Origin: Cystobacter ferrugineus
Lineage (GTDB): Bacteria > Myxococcota > Myxococcia > Myxococcales > Myxococcaceae
Direction: 5' to 3'
Length of the DNA: 64,000 nucleotides
Assembly: GCF_001887355.1 (NCBI RefSeq)
Contig: NZ_MPIN01000001.1
Location: 434,001-498,000, forward strand
Part shown: piece after piece, positions 11,556 to 22,570 of the stretch
How the letters are laid out: every line of letters starts with the position of its first letter
Numbering within the stretch: the stretch's first letter is position 1
Translations under genes and position numbers: made by a program
The notes under the pieces: model-generated
Database searches by the model: none
Seen by the model: the letters and a program-made list of their open reading frames with translations, nothing else
What the model was told of the DNA's origin: nothing

Positions 11556-13136
11556 GTGAGCCCCGCCCGTAAATCCATAGGCATCGGTGCCCAGTTCGTC
11601 TTCGTCACCGCGGCCGTCAGCGTCGCCATCGCCATCGTGCTGTCCATGGTGGCGGCCAGGCAGCTGCGCGACAGCCTCATGTCGAGCACCCTGAACGAGG
11701 GCAGGGCGATTGCCCTGGGCTTCACGGCCGCCGCCGAGCGCGCGGGCGGCTCCTCGTCGCTGCAGCCCCTGGTGGACTCGTTCCGGGAGATGCAGGGCCT
11801 GGGCTACCTCTACGTGGTGGACGAGAGCAACACGGTGGTCGCCCACTCCTTCCCGGGCGAGGTGCCCGCGGAGTTGCTCAACGCCAACCCCCTGCCCGAG
11901 GGCGGCCTCGCCAATGGCGAGCGCACGCAGACGCGGGACATGGTGGAGATGACGGTCGACGGCAAGCGGGTGGCCGCCGCCGACGTGGCCGCGCCCCTGT
12001 CCGGCGGGACGCGGGGCGTGCTGCACGTGGGCATGATGCGCGACAGCGTGGAGGTCCAGGTGGGCTGGCTGTGGCTCAACATGCTGATGCTGGGCCTGCT
12101 CATCGTGGCCGTGGGCGTGCTGGCCGTGTACGGCCTGAGCCGCTCCATCACCGGGCCGCTGCGTGATCTCACCAACGTGGCCGCGCACATCGTCCAGTCG
12201 GGCGACCTGACCCGCCCCATCCCCTCCACGGCCGGAGGCGAGGTGGGCCAGCTCGCCCTGTCCTTCGCGCAGATGGTGGATCGGCTGCGCTCGGTGACGC
12301 AGAACCTCCAGCAGGCCTCCGAGGCCCTCAACGCCTCCACCGAGCAGCTCAACGCCTCCGCCTCCGAGCAGTCGCAGACGGTGGCCCGGCAGGCCTCCGC
12401 GCTCCAGGAGACGCAGGTCACCGCCCAGGAGATCCGCCAGACGAGTCTTTTGGCCGCCCAGAAGGCCGACGCGGTGCTCTCCGTGGCCGAGCGCGCCGAC
12501 GAGCTGAGCCGCACGGGCGAGGCCTCCCTGGAGCAGACGCTCGCGGGTCTCAACGACATCCGCGCCCAGGTGCAGGAGATCGCCCAGAAGATCCTCGAGC
12601 TGGGCGAGCGCACCGTGCAGATCGGCAGCATCACCCAGACGGTGAAGGACCTGGCGGACCAGTCCAACATGCTCGCGCTCAACGCCGCCATCGAGGCGGT
12701 GCGCTCGGGCGAGCACGGCAAGGGCTTCAGCGTGGTGGCGCGTGAAATCCGCGCCCTGGCCGACCAGTCCATCGAGTCCACGGACCGCGTGCGCGAGCTG
12801 CTGGACGATATCGGCAACTCGGTGGCCACCGCGGTGCGCGCCACCGAGCGCGGCGCGCAGCGCATGGAGGCGGGCCTGGAGCAGGTGCGCGCCTACGGCA
12901 AGAGCCTGCGCGAGCTGTCCACCATCAACCAGGACAACGCCGCCGCCGTGCGGCAGATCGCCGCCGCCGTGGGTCAGCAGAACGTGGGCATCAACCAGAT
13001 CAGCACCGCCGTGGGCGACCTCTCCAAGATGATGGAGGAGACGGTGGCCCGTATCAGCGCCACCGGTGAGGCGGCCACCACGCTGCAGGTCATCTCCGAG
13101 CAGCTCAGCAGCGCGGTGAAGGCCTACCGCGTGTAG
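11556..13136 (+). CDS. Methyl-accepting chemotaxis protein (transmembrane)
   Basis: 526 aa chemoreceptor. TM1 is at about residues 9-30 (FVFVTAAVSVAIAIVLSMVA). A periplasmic sensor of about 135 residues resembles a single Cache/PAS-like fold (GYLYVVDESNTVVAH, GVLHVGMMRDSV). TM2 is at about 170-192, followed by HAMP and the cytoplasmic signalling domain with the hairpin tip LALNAAIEAVRSGEHGKGF. The start is GTG at 11556 with GAGG 7 nt upstream. It is the last gene of the operon, 31 bp after cheB, and is followed by a strong hairpin. Ligand unknown. Confidence 0.94.
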   Translation: MSPARKSIGIGAQFVFVTAAVSVAIAIVLSMVAARQLRDSLMSSTLNEGRAIALGFTAAAERAGGSSSLQPLVDSFREMQGLGYLYVVDESNTVVAHSFPGEVPAELLNANPLPEGGLANGERTQTRDMVEMTVDGKRVAAADVAAPLSGGTRGVLHVGMMRDSVEVQVGWLWLNMLMLGLLIVAVGVLAVYGLSRSITGPLRDLTNVAAHIVQSGDLTRPIPSTAGGEVGQLALSFAQMVDRLRSVTQNLQQASEALNASTEQLNASASEQSQTVARQASALQETQVTAQEIRQTSLLAAQKADAVLSVAERADELSRTGEASLEQTLAGLNDIRAQVQEIAQKILELGERTVQIGSITQTVKDLADQSNMLALNAAIEAVRSGEHGKGFSVVAREIRALADQSIESTDRVRELLDDIGNSVATAVRATERGAQRMEAGLEQVRAYGKSLRELSTINQDNAAAVRQIAAAVGQQNVGINQISTAVGDLSKMMEETVARISATGEAATTLQVISEQLSSAVKAYRV

Positions 13137-13164
13137 TTCTCCGAGACAGCCTCTGGATGCACGA

Positions 13165-13199
13165 AGGGCCAGGGGAGGGGAAACCCTCCACCTGGCCCT
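13165..13199. terminator. Hairpin terminator between convergent mcp and clpA
   Basis: A 15-bp stem with a GAAA tetraloop: AGGGCCAGG plus GGAGGG (13165-13179) pairs with CCCTCC plus CCTGGCCCT (13184-13199), with one bulged A at 13190. It is symmetrical and lies between two convergent genes, so it can serve both strands. The T tract after it is weak. Confidence 0.7.
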
Positions 13200-13243
13200 C
13201 GTCGTTTCTCCCCCTCTTCACTCGAGGGGGAGGGTCCGGGCGC

Positions 13244-15556
<2,313 letters not shown>

Positions 15557-15560
15557 GGTC

Positions 15561-15887
15561 TCAACCTTCCTCTGGTTCCATCGAGAGGCGCAGCGGGAAG
15601 CCATTCTCCCGCGCCGCGGCCTCCACGGTGCGTACCTTCGTTTCTGCGACCTCGTACGTATAAACGCCCGCCACGCCGATGCCGTTGTAATGGATGTGCA
15701 GCATGATCTGCACGGCATCCGTCTCCGATTTGTGGAAGACCTCCTTGAGAACGGCCACCACGAACTCGCGCGTCGTGTAGTTGTCGTTGTGCAACAGCAC
15801 CTTGTAGAGCGTGGGCCGCTTGAGCTTCTTCTGCGGCACCGTCTCTGTGACGACGTTGGAATCCGGATCGGACTTCTCTCGAGGCAT
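15561..15887 (-). CDS. clpS: ATP-dependent Clp protease adaptor ClpS
   Basis: 108 aa adaptor that delivers N-end-rule substrates to ClpA. The recognisable core is YKVLLHNDNYTTREFVVAVL, then VFHKSETDAVQIMLHIHYNG and AGVYTYEVAETKV; these contain the conserved DN pair and the pocket residues. It is directly upstream of clpA and co-transcribed with it. Confidence 0.95.
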   Translation of the reverse strand: MPREKSDPDSNVVTETVPQKKLKRPTLYKVLLHNDNYTTREFVVAVLKEVFHKSETDAVQIMLHIHYNGIGVAGVYTYEVAETKVRTVEAAARENGFPLRLSMEPEEG

Positions 15888-15941
15888 GCGCTTCCTCTAA
15901 TGATTAGGGGGTGCGGACGGCTCCCGCTCGGGGCGCGAGGG

Positions 15942-15962
15942 GGCCTGCTAACGGAGCAGGCC
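15942..15962. repeat. Perfect hairpin upstream of clpS
   Basis: GGCCTGCT at 15942-15949 pairs with AGCAGGCC at 15955-15962 around a 5-nt loop. It lies 55-75 bp upstream of the clpS start in a 258-bp gap that holds no supported gene. It may be a terminator of the upstream operon or part of the clpS leader. Confidence 0.4.
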
Positions 15963-16110
15963 AGCCAGCGGCGAGCCCCGTGGATGAGCCCTCGGCGCGG
16001 ACCGCCTGGCGGCCTCGTGGCCCGAGGAGCGGGGCGCGGGAAGGCACGGAGCAGGTGGGGGGCGGGAGGGCGGAGATCACGGCGGGCACCAGCCTATAAC
16101 GCCTGGAGGA

Positions 16111-16131
16111 GGCGCCCGCCAACCGTGCGGG
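16111..16131 (-). terminator. Hairpin after the hypothetical gene at 16146
   Basis: CGCCCGC at 16111-16117 pairs with GCGGGCG at 16125-16131. It lies 15 bp downstream of the stop of the minus-strand hypothetical gene, where a terminator is expected. No T run is evident. Confidence 0.4.
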
Positions 16132-16145
16132 CGGCTCCGGACGGC

Positions 16146-16586
16146 CTAGCGTCCCCGGGTGAGTTCGGCGGCCAGGAAGCGGCCGACCTCCTCGAGCCCC
16201 TCCTGGGCGCGTTGCCGCCCCTCGGGCGACTCCATCACCCGGCGCGCGGCCTCGCTGGCGGTGCCCGCCTCCAGGTCCGCGAGCACGAGGAAGGCGCTCC
16301 ATGCGGCCGTCACCTCCACCACCCGTCCGGGGCGCTGGGGCCGATCGCGCAGCGTGGTGGCCACCTTCTCCAGCAGCCCCTCGTCGTCGAGCCGCTTGCT
16401 CTTGCCCCGCATGGCCGTCCACGCCTCTTCCAGGAGCGACGGCAGCAGCCGGCCGCGCAGGGCCTGGGAGAGGCGCTGGGCCGCCTCCTCCTCATCGAGG
16501 TGGTGGGCACGCGAGTAGGTGGGCACGAGCTTGGCGACCACGACGGGACGCGTGGCCAGGTGCGCCAGGCGGGGGGGAAAGGTCAT
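16146..16586 (-). CDS. Hypothetical protein, 146 aa
   Basis: I do not recognise the family. The protein is soluble, without a signal peptide or membrane segment, largely helical and charged (DEEEAAQRLSQALRGRLLPS, RRVMESPEGRQRAQEGLEEV). Composition and strong GC3 suggest real coding. It follows the DUF2378 gene by 8 bp and is probably in one operon with it, which gives no functional clue. Confidence 0.7.
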   Translation of the reverse strand: MTFPPRLAHLATRPVVVAKLVPTYSRAHHLDEEEAAQRLSQALRGRLLPSLLEEAWTAMRGKSKRLDDEGLLEKVATTLRDRPQRPGRVVEVTAAWSAFLVLADLEAGTASEAARRVMESPEGRQRAQEGLEEVGRFLAAELTRGR

Positions 16587-16594
16587 GCGGCGTT

Positions 16595-17182
16595 CTACCA
16601 GCGCACGAGCAGGCGGAAGCCTTGTTGTGAGCGATCGTCCACGTGGATGATGGGTTGGTGCGCGTGGGCGTATTCCAGCACCACCTCGAGCGCGCCGGCG
16701 TAGAGCTCCGGGGGGTTGTGGATGTCGGGGATGGAGACGCGCCGCACGCGCTCGCCCAGGCTGACGGACTGCACCTGGAGCTCGGACCGCCCCATCATTC
16801 CCAGATAGCGCGGCAGCCGCTCCAGCGCGCGCGAGGGGCCCATCATCGGCAGGCCCACCGCGGCGATCCGGCCCAGTGGCGTCTTCGCGAATCCCTCGCT
16901 GAGCTGGCGTCCAAGCGCGCGGTAGGCCTCGTCATCGCTCAGCGTCCCATACGCCAGGTACCTCGCCTGGGACATGCAGCGCTTCCAGACCTGGATGGGG
17001 TAGTCGACCTCGGGGCAGCGGGGATCATACCCCTCCTGGGCCAGGGCCTTGGTCAGGGCCGGGTCCGGCCGCATGCCCCGGACGAACAGCCCCTCGAAGA
17101 CACAGGAGGGGATGCGGAGCTGTGCGGCATAGGTGGAGGTCCTCGCCTGCGGGCTGGTGCTTTCCATGGACGTTCTCCCCAT
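16595..17182 (-). CDS. DUF2378 (Mxa_TIGR02265) family protein
   Basis: 195 aa. It belongs to a paralogous family that is characteristic of myxobacteria and of unknown function. Family traits are VFEGLFVRGM near the N-terminus, the GYDPRCPEVDYPIQVWKRCM segment, and YRALGRQLSEGFAKTPLGR. No catalytic motif is visible. The ATG at 17182 is preferred because GGAGG lies 7 nt upstream; the next ATG (17167) also has a purine-rich site. The gap of 170 bp to nfuA contains an AT-rich patch at about 17228-17262 that may be promoter DNA. Confidence 0.85.
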   Translation of the reverse strand: MGRTSMESTSPQARTSTYAAQLRIPSCVFEGLFVRGMRPDPALTKALAQEGYDPRCPEVDYPIQVWKRCMSQARYLAYGTLSDDEAYRALGRQLSEGFAKTPLGRIAAVGLPMMGPSRALERLPRYLGMMGRSELQVQSVSLGERVRRVSIPDIHNPPELYAGALEVVLEYAHAHQPIIHVDDRSQQGFRLLVRW

Positions 17183-17352
17183 CGGGCTGCCTCCGTCCTC
17201 CGAGCTTAACACGCCTGTAGGGGGAAACATTGAATTCAGGTAATGTTATGATTGTCCGATAGAGCAACTTCTGAGGTGGGCCCTGGGGCGAGCACGTGGT
17301 TGCCAGGCGGGAGCCAAGGGCTTAGAGGAAGAGGGAACGGAGAGATTTCGAC

Positions 17353-17919
17353 ATGTCGGTGAACATCCAGCTCGAGTGGACCCCAAACCCCAGCACCCTG
17401 AAGTACGTGGTGGATCGGCGGCTCATGTCGTCGGGAGCGGTGAACATCACCAGCACGCAGGCGGCGGAGGAGAAGTCACCGCTGGCGCTCAAGCTCATGG
17501 GCATCAAGGGCGTGACGGCGGTGATGGTGGGCAGCAACTTCGTCACCGTCACCAAGGGTGAATCGGGTGAGTGGGACGAGTTGAACGACGCGGTGATGAG
17601 CACGCTGGACGAGCACCTCGGCGCGGGCCTGCCCGTGGTGAACGAGGAGGCGCTCGCGGCGGCGCGCACCGCGGCGGGCGGGACGGGTGGCGGCTCGGTG
17701 GAGTCGCGCATCCAGGAGATCCTCGATTCGGAGATCCGCCCGGCGGTGGCGCAGGACGGTGGAGACATCACGCTGAACCGCTTCGAGGACGGCATCGTCT
17801 ACCTGCACATGCAGGGCTCGTGCGCGGGGTGCCCCTCTTCCACGGCGACCTTGAAGATGGGGATCGAGACGCGGCTGCGCGAGCTCGTTCCCGAGGTCAC
17901 CGAGGTGGTGTCCGTCTGA
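17353..17919 (+). CDS. nfuA: NifU/Nfu-type iron-sulfur cluster scaffold protein
   Basis: 188 aa Fe-S carrier/scaffold. Residues 1-90 form an Nfu N-terminal domain (IQLEWTPNPSTLKYVV, KLMGIKGVTAVMVGSNFVTV). A Gly/Ala linker follows. Residues 115-188 form the NifU C-terminal domain with the cluster-binding CxxC in GSCAGCPSSTATLKMGIE. This order is that of eukaryotic Nfu1 and many bacterial Nfu proteins. The downstream methyltransferase reading frame overlaps or abuts its 3' end. Confidence 0.93.
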   Translation: MSVNIQLEWTPNPSTLKYVVDRRLMSSGAVNITSTQAAEEKSPLALKLMGIKGVTAVMVGSNFVTVTKGESGEWDELNDAVMSTLDEHLGAGLPVVNEEALAAARTAAGGTGGGSVESRIQEILDSEIRPAVAQDGGDITLNRFEDGIVYLHMQGSCAGCPSSTATLKMGIETRLRELVPEVTEVVSV

Positions 17920-18803
17920 GGCGGCAGGTCAAAGGCGCGCGGGTCAAGCGCGAGCTGCTGCCGGACCAGTCCCGGGAGCTGTTGCGTGAGCTGCACCTGC
18001 TCACGCGCGAGGGCAACCTCAACGCGGACACGCTGCGCAAGCTCAAGCAGGTCAACCACCTGGTGGGGCTGTTGCGGCCGGCGCTGGAGGACATCCAGGG
18101 CCGGCACGCCTCGCCCGTGGTGGTGGACGCGGGCAGCGGCAACGCCTACCTGGGCTTCATCCTCTACGAGCTGTTCTTCAAGGACGCCGAGGGGGGCGTG
18201 GTGCTCAACGTGGAGGGCCGGCCGGAGCTGACGCAGCGGGCCAGGGAGCGCGCCGGGCGGCTGGGCTTCGCCCGGATGGAGTTCCAGACGGCGCACCTGG
18301 AGAACGCGCAGTGGCCCGAGCGCATCCACCTGCTCACCGCCCTGCATGCCTGTGACACGGCGACGGATGACGCGTTGGCGGTGGCCATCCAGAAGGGCGC
18401 GGACCACGTGGCGGTGGTGCCGTGCTGCCAGGCGGAGGTGGCCACGCAGCTCAAGGAGAGCCGGGCGGCGGTGGACTCGACGCTCTCGCTGCTCTACCAG
18501 CACCCCTGGCACCGGCGCGAGTTTGGCAGCCACCTGACCAACGTGCTGCGCGCGCTGACGCTGGAGTCCTTCGGCTACCAGGTGACGGTGACGGAGCTGA
18601 CGGGCTGGGAGCACTCGCTCAAGAACGAGCTGATTCTCGGCCGGCGCGTGCACCGGGAGAACCGGCAGGCGCGCGCGAAGCTGGAGGCGCTCCTGGGCGC
18701 CTACGGGGTGCGGCCCAAGCTCACGCGGCTGCTCGGCGTGGAGCCCGCGGGCAGCGCTCCGGCCGCCCCGGCCGCCGACATCACCCGTACGACTCCCGTT
18801 TGA
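17829..18803 (+). CDS. SAM-dependent methyltransferase (Methyltransf_32-like)
   Basis: Class I methyltransferase of the GSTCD/METTL25-type family. The SAM loop is VVVDAGSGNAYLGFILYEL. Further motifs are LTALHACDTATDDALAVAI and the Cys-Cys block VAVVPCCQAEV that marks the family. The substrate is not known; RNA is possible. The start is uncertain. Homology begins near 17949, but no ATG exists there; in-frame GTGs at 17820 and 17829 lie inside nfuA, and a TTG is at 17982. I report the 17829 GTG (324 aa). The 3' end overlaps the convergent ferredoxin-reductase-like gene by 23 bp. Confidence 0.75.
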   Translation: MPLFHGDLEDGDRDAAARARSRGHRGGVRLRRQVKGARVKRELLPDQSRELLRELHLLTREGNLNADTLRKLKQVNHLVGLLRPALEDIQGRHASPVVVDAGSGNAYLGFILYELFFKDAEGGVVLNVEGRPELTQRARERAGRLGFARMEFQTAHLENAQWPERIHLLTALHACDTATDDALAVAIQKGADHVAVVPCCQAEVATQLKESRAAVDSTLSLLYQHPWHRREFGSHLTNVLRALTLESFGYQVTVTELTGWEHSLKNELILGRRVHRENRQARAKLEALLGAYGVRPKLTRLLGVEPAGSAPAAPAADITRTTPV

Positions 18804-19665
18804 TCCGCTTGTCGTCGACGCCGAGCGTGTGCAGGTGGCCGATGACCGTCTCCAGGAAGCGCGGGGTGGCGGGGGTGCGCGTCTCCAGGGCCTTCTTGCG
18901 GGCCCAGGGGGTGATGGCCGGGCCGCACACGTAGACGAGGCAGGTGCCGCGCTCGGGGATCAGCTCCTCCAGGAGGGCCTCGCCGACGCGGCCCTTGCGC
19001 ACGGTGGGGCCGAAGCGCGTCTCGTCCGTCTCGCGGGTGAGGGTGTGCACCACGCGCAGCCGGTCCGGGTGCGCGCGCTCGAGCGCGTCCAGCTCCTCGC
19101 GGTAGAGGATGTCTCCCCACGTCTTGTTGGAGCACAGCAGGGTGTGCCGCAGCCGGAGGCCCCGGTGCAGCGCGTCCTTGAGGATGGAGAAGTTGGGCAC
19201 CGCGCCGGAGCCGGCGACGACATGGACGAGGTGCTCCGTGCGCTCCTCCACGTCGTCCGGCAGCACGTAGGGGCCCATGAAGCCGAGCACCTTCATCCGC
19301 GAGCCCGTGAGGGGCGCGTGCACGAGATAGGGCGAGAGCAGGGGCGGGTAGGGGGTGAGGCCGGAGATGAACTCCTCGTCCTTGATGGTGATGGCCACGC
19401 GCGGCTCGTGCGGCGCGGAGGCGAGCGAGTAGGAACGCGCCGGCTCCTTGCGCCCCTTGTGCTGCTGGAAGTAGGCGATGAGGTGGCCGAGGGCGCGGAA
19501 CTGATGGGGGTCCAGGTTGAGGAACTGGCCGGCGCGGTAGTCGGGGCGCTCGGGGCCGAAGTCCAACTGGAGCGTGACGGTGTCGGGCGTCTCCCAGCGC
19601 ACGCCGTCCACTGTCACCTCGTACTCCCGTGGCCGCTCGCGGGCGTTTCTCGCGACGTCGCTCAT
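18781..19665 (-). CDS. FAD/NAD(P)-binding oxidoreductase (ferredoxin-NADP reductase family)
   Basis: 294 aa flavoprotein reductase. The FAD domain has RAGQFLNL and the RxYS motif in ARSYSLASAP. The NAD(P) domain has HVVAGSGAVPNFSILKDAL and the C-terminal VYVCGPAITPW. No 2Fe-2S ferredoxin domain is fused. It probably passes electrons from NAD(P)H to an oxygenase or ferredoxin, but no partner is adjacent. The ATG at 19665 has GGAGAG upstream; an in-frame ATG at 19737 is less likely. It is divergent from the RNA methyltransferase gene, with 71 bp between them. Confidence 0.85.
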   Translation of the reverse strand: MSDVARNARERPREYEVTVDGVRWETPDTVTLQLDFGPERPDYRAGQFLNLDPHQFRALGHLIAYFQQHKGRKEPARSYSLASAPHEPRVAITIKDEEFISGLTPYPPLLSPYLVHAPLTGSRMKVLGFMGPYVLPDDVEERTEHLVHVVAGSGAVPNFSILKDALHRGLRLRHTLLCSNKTWGDILYREELDALERAHPDRLRVVHTLTRETDETRFGPTVRKGRVGEALLEELIPERGTCLVYVCGPAITPWARKKALETRTPATPRFLETVIGHLHTLGVDDKRIKRESYG

Positions 19666-19736
19666 GGCGTGCTCTCCTTCGTCCGGGTGGACGTTCCCGT
19701 GAGGAAAGCATTGCGGCCGGGCGTCGGGCGCGGACA

Positions 19737-20879
19737 ATGCCGCCTCAGGTGACCAACGTCCAACAGAGGGAGTGGCTCTTCATCCCGGCGCTGCCCGGCC
19801 TGGAGCCCGCCGTGGCGGCCGAGGCGGAGGCCCTGGGCCTGTCGCCCCGGCGCGTCGAGGGAGGAGTGGAGCTCGAGGGCGGCCCGGGGCTGCACCAGGA
19901 GGCCAACCTGCGCCTGCGCACGGCGAGCCGGGTGTGGCTGCGCCTGGGACGCTTTCCCGCGCCGGACGCGGCGGCGCTCGCCAGGGGTCTGGCGGCCCTG
20001 CCCCTGCGGCCGGTGTGGGACGGGCGCTCGGTGCCCCGGCTGTCGGTGGTCCTGCATGGCGCGCGCTTCAAGGGGCCGGACGCGGTGCTGGCCGCCGCGG
20101 CGCGGGCCTGGGGGCTGCCGTCGGTGGAGCGCGCGGGCCTCCTGGACGAGGAGCCGGGCGAGGGTCTCACCCTGCTCGTGCGCGTGGAGGGGGACACGTG
20201 CACGGTGAGCGCGGACACCAGTGGCGAGCCGCTGCACCGCCGGGGCTACCGCCAGGAGGTGAGCCGGGCGCCGCTGCGCGAGACGCTCGCCGCGGGCATC
20301 CTGGTGCTGGCCGGGTACGATGGCGTGGCGCCGCTGGTGGACCCCATGTGTGGCTCGGGCACCTTCCTCATCGAGGGGGCGTGGATGTCCCAACAGCGGG
20401 CGCCGGGGCTCGCGCGGCCCTTCGCCTTCGAGCGCTTTCCCGGCTTCGACGCGGGGGCCTGGGCAGCGTGCCGGGCCCGGGCGGAGGCCCAGGCCCTGCC
20501 GGCCCCGCGCGCGGTGCTGCGGGGGCATGACCTCAACGCGGGCTCGCTGGGGACGGCCAGACGCAACGCGCGGCGGGCGGGCGTGACGCTCACGCTGGAG
20601 CGCCAGGACGTGCGCACGCTGACGCTCCCGGCGGGGCTCGGGCCCGGGTGGGTGGTGGCCAATCCGCCCTACGGCAAGCGGGTGGGCGAGGGGGAGGATC
20701 TGCCGGGATTGTACCGGGCGCTCGGGGCCACCTTGCGGCGGGCCTTCGTGGGCTGGCGCGCCGCGGTGCTCGTTCCCGAGGAGCCGGGCCTCATCCGCGC
20801 GCTCGCCCTGCCCGGGGCGCGCGAGCTGCCGGTGCGCAATGGAGGGCTGCGCTGCCGTCTGCTCCTGTGCGCCCTGTGA
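19737..20879 (+). CDS. RlmL/TrmN-like class I RNA methyltransferase
   Basis: 380 aa. The N-terminal 150 residues look like a degenerate ferredoxin-like/THUMP RNA-binding region. The C-terminal Rossmann domain has the UPF0020 signature: DPMCGSGTFLIEGA for SAM and the N-methylation motif NPPYGKR. The family methylates guanine N2 in rRNA or tRNA; the target cannot be told from sequence. The start is ATG at 19737, 71 bp from the divergent reductase start. Confidence 0.85.
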   Translation: MPPQVTNVQQREWLFIPALPGLEPAVAAEAEALGLSPRRVEGGVELEGGPGLHQEANLRLRTASRVWLRLGRFPAPDAAALARGLAALPLRPVWDGRSVPRLSVVLHGARFKGPDAVLAAAARAWGLPSVERAGLLDEEPGEGLTLLVRVEGDTCTVSADTSGEPLHRRGYRQEVSRAPLRETLAAGILVLAGYDGVAPLVDPMCGSGTFLIEGAWMSQQRAPGLARPFAFERFPGFDAGAWAACRARAEAQALPAPRAVLRGHDLNAGSLGTARRNARRAGVTLTLERQDVRTLTLPAGLGPGWVVANPPYGKRVGEGEDLPGLYRALGATLRRAFVGWRAAVLVPEEPGLIRALALPGARELPVRNGGLRCRLLLCAL

Positions 20880-20900
20880 GCCGAGGCGGCCCTCCGCGCT

Positions 20901-22505
20901 TCAGTCCGGCATGGGCGCGGGGGGCAGCGGCAGCCGCAGCTCGAACCGCGCGCCGCCACCTGGCCGCTGTCCCGCCGACACCGTGCCGCCGTGAGCGAGC
21001 ACCACGCGCCGCACCACCGCCAGCCCCAGGCCGGTGCCCGTGGCGCGCGTGGTGAAGAAGGGCTCGAAGATGCGGTGGATGTCCGCCGGGGAGATGCCCG
21101 AGCCCTCGTCCTCCACGGTGAGCAGCACGCCCTCGGGCTCGCGCGACACCGACACGGTCACCCGTCCCTCCGGGGGCGAGGCCTGCACGGCGTTGCGCAG
21201 CAGGTTCTCCAGCGCGAGCTGCAACAGCATCTCGTCGCCTTGGAGCATGGGCAGGTCCGGCGCCTCGTTCATGCTCACCTGGAGGGTGCCGAGCTGGTGG
21301 CGCTGACGCAGCAGCTCCAGGGTGCGACGGGCCAGCTCGCCCGGGTGCAGCGGACGGGGCCGGGGCTCCATCGGCCGTACCACGTCCAGCAGATCCCTCA
21401 CCATCGCGTCCAGGCGCGTGGCCTCTTCCTCCAGCATCCGCACCGCGCTCGTGCTCACCGGGCCCAGCCGGTCGCGCTTGAGCACCGCCACCGCGTTGAG
21501 GATGGCGCCCAGGGGATTGCGCACCTCGTGGGCCACCACGCCCGCGGCTTCGCCCAGCACGGTGAGCCGCTCCTGCGCCACCAGCTCCGACTGCAGCCGC
21601 GACAGCTCCGCCAGCCGCGAGGCCGCCAGCCGGTGGTGGCGCACGTTCTCCAGCGCCCCTCCCACCTGCCGCGCGAACAGCTCCAGCGTGGCCGCGCTCG
21701 TGGGCGTCAGCGTCTCGCCCTGCACGGACAGGATTCCGTAGGGCTTGCCCTGCACGAAGATGGGCGCGTCCAGGGCGCGCACGCTCGGGTAGGCGCGCCG
21801 CAGCCACGCGAGCGGCTCCACGGCGCGCATGTTCTCCAGCACCTGGAGGAAGTCCGAGTGGAAGGCCGCCTTGTGCCGCGCCAGCACCTCGTCGATGTGC
21901 GGCAGGCTGGAGCGCGGAAAGCGGATCTCCTGCAAGGGCTTGCCGTAGAGCACCTCGCACGTGGTCACCTGCGCCGCGTCCTGCCGCAGGGGCCCGTAGC
22001 GCAGGTGGTCGCCCTCGAGCAGCAGCACCATCACGGAGAAGCCGTGCCGGTGGATGGCCTCGACCGCCGTCTCCAGCACGCCCTGCTCGTCACGGCAGTG
22101 CAACAGCGCTCCCGCGGCCTCCACGAGGGACTCGGTGAGCCGCCGTGTACTCGCCTCACCCTCCGCGTCCATCAACATCAGCAGTGTGTCCTCCGCCCGC
22201 ACTCCCTCGCCCCGACTCATGCAATAGGTCCGTTCTTGCTCTTCCGCCACCCGCACGCGCACCCACAGCTTGTGGGGTGTCTGCTTTCCACGGGTGTACT
22301 CGGTGTGCATCGGCTCCAGCCAGCGCTGATCCTCGGGCGAGAAGCGCGCGAGCAGCATCAGCACGGGGGTGGCGAGCACCTCGGGCAGGCCGATGCCCAA
22401 CAACTGCAACAACGCCGGGTTGGCGTGGACGATCCGCTCTCCACGAACCACCAGCACCGGCGCTGGCAGCCCATCGAGAGCCTGGTAGTCGGCCGGATCG
22501 GACAT
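20901..22505 (-). CDS. PAS-GAF sensor histidine kinase
   Basis: 534 aa cytoplasmic kinase without membrane segments. An N-terminal PAS domain ([20 protein letters not shown]) is followed by a GAF domain (about 120-305), HisKA with phospho-His326 in [13 protein letters not shown], and HATPase_c ([36 protein letters not shown]). The ATG at 22505 has GGAAGGAG upstream. It is third in a minus-strand set (response regulator, PilZ protein, kinase) with 65 bp to the PilZ gene, so the three probably form one pathway. Confidence 0.92.
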   Translation of the reverse strand: MSDPADYQALDGLPAPVLVVRGERIVHANPALLQLLGIGLPEVLATPVLMLLARFSPEDQRWLEPMHTEYTRGKQTPHKLWVRVRVAEEQERTYCMSRGEGVRAEDTLLMLMDAEGEASTRRLTESLVEAAGALLHCRDEQGVLETAVEAIHRHGFSVMVLLLEGDHLRYGPLRQDAAQVTTCEVLYGKPLQEIRFPRSSLPHIDEVLARHKAAFHSDFLQVLENMRAVEPLAWLRRAYPSVRALDAPIFVQGKPYGILSVQGETLTPTSAATLELFARQVGGALENVRHHRLAASRLAELSRLQSELVAQERLTVLGEAAGVVAHEVRNPLGAILNAVAVLKRDRLGPVSTSAVRMLEEEATRLDAMVRDLLDVVRPMEPRPRPLHPGELARRTLELLRQRHQLGTLQVSMNEAPDLPMLQGDEMLLQLALENLLRNAVQASPPEGRVTVSVSREPEGVLLTVEDEGSGISPADIHRIFEPFFTTRATGTGLGLAVVRRVVLAHGGTVSAGQRPGGGARFELRLPLPPAPMPD

Positions 22506-22570
22506 GCCCTGCTCCTTCCGGCGGAGGGGTGGGGGGCTGCGGCCGAGATGGGCGCGGACCACCATGGGGT

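Noticed and set aside
5313-13136. Naming the chemosensory operon as frz, dif or a numbered che cluster
   Set aside because: Gene order (REC, REC-CheW, CheR, CheW, CheA-REC, CheB, membrane MCP) does not match frz (cytoplasmic FrzCD, FrzG, FrzF), and I could not compare with the other clusters.
15904-16422. 172-codon minus-strand frame upstream of clpS
   Set aside because: It overlaps the better-supported hypothetical gene at 16146-16586 and is Pro/Arg-rich low complexity.
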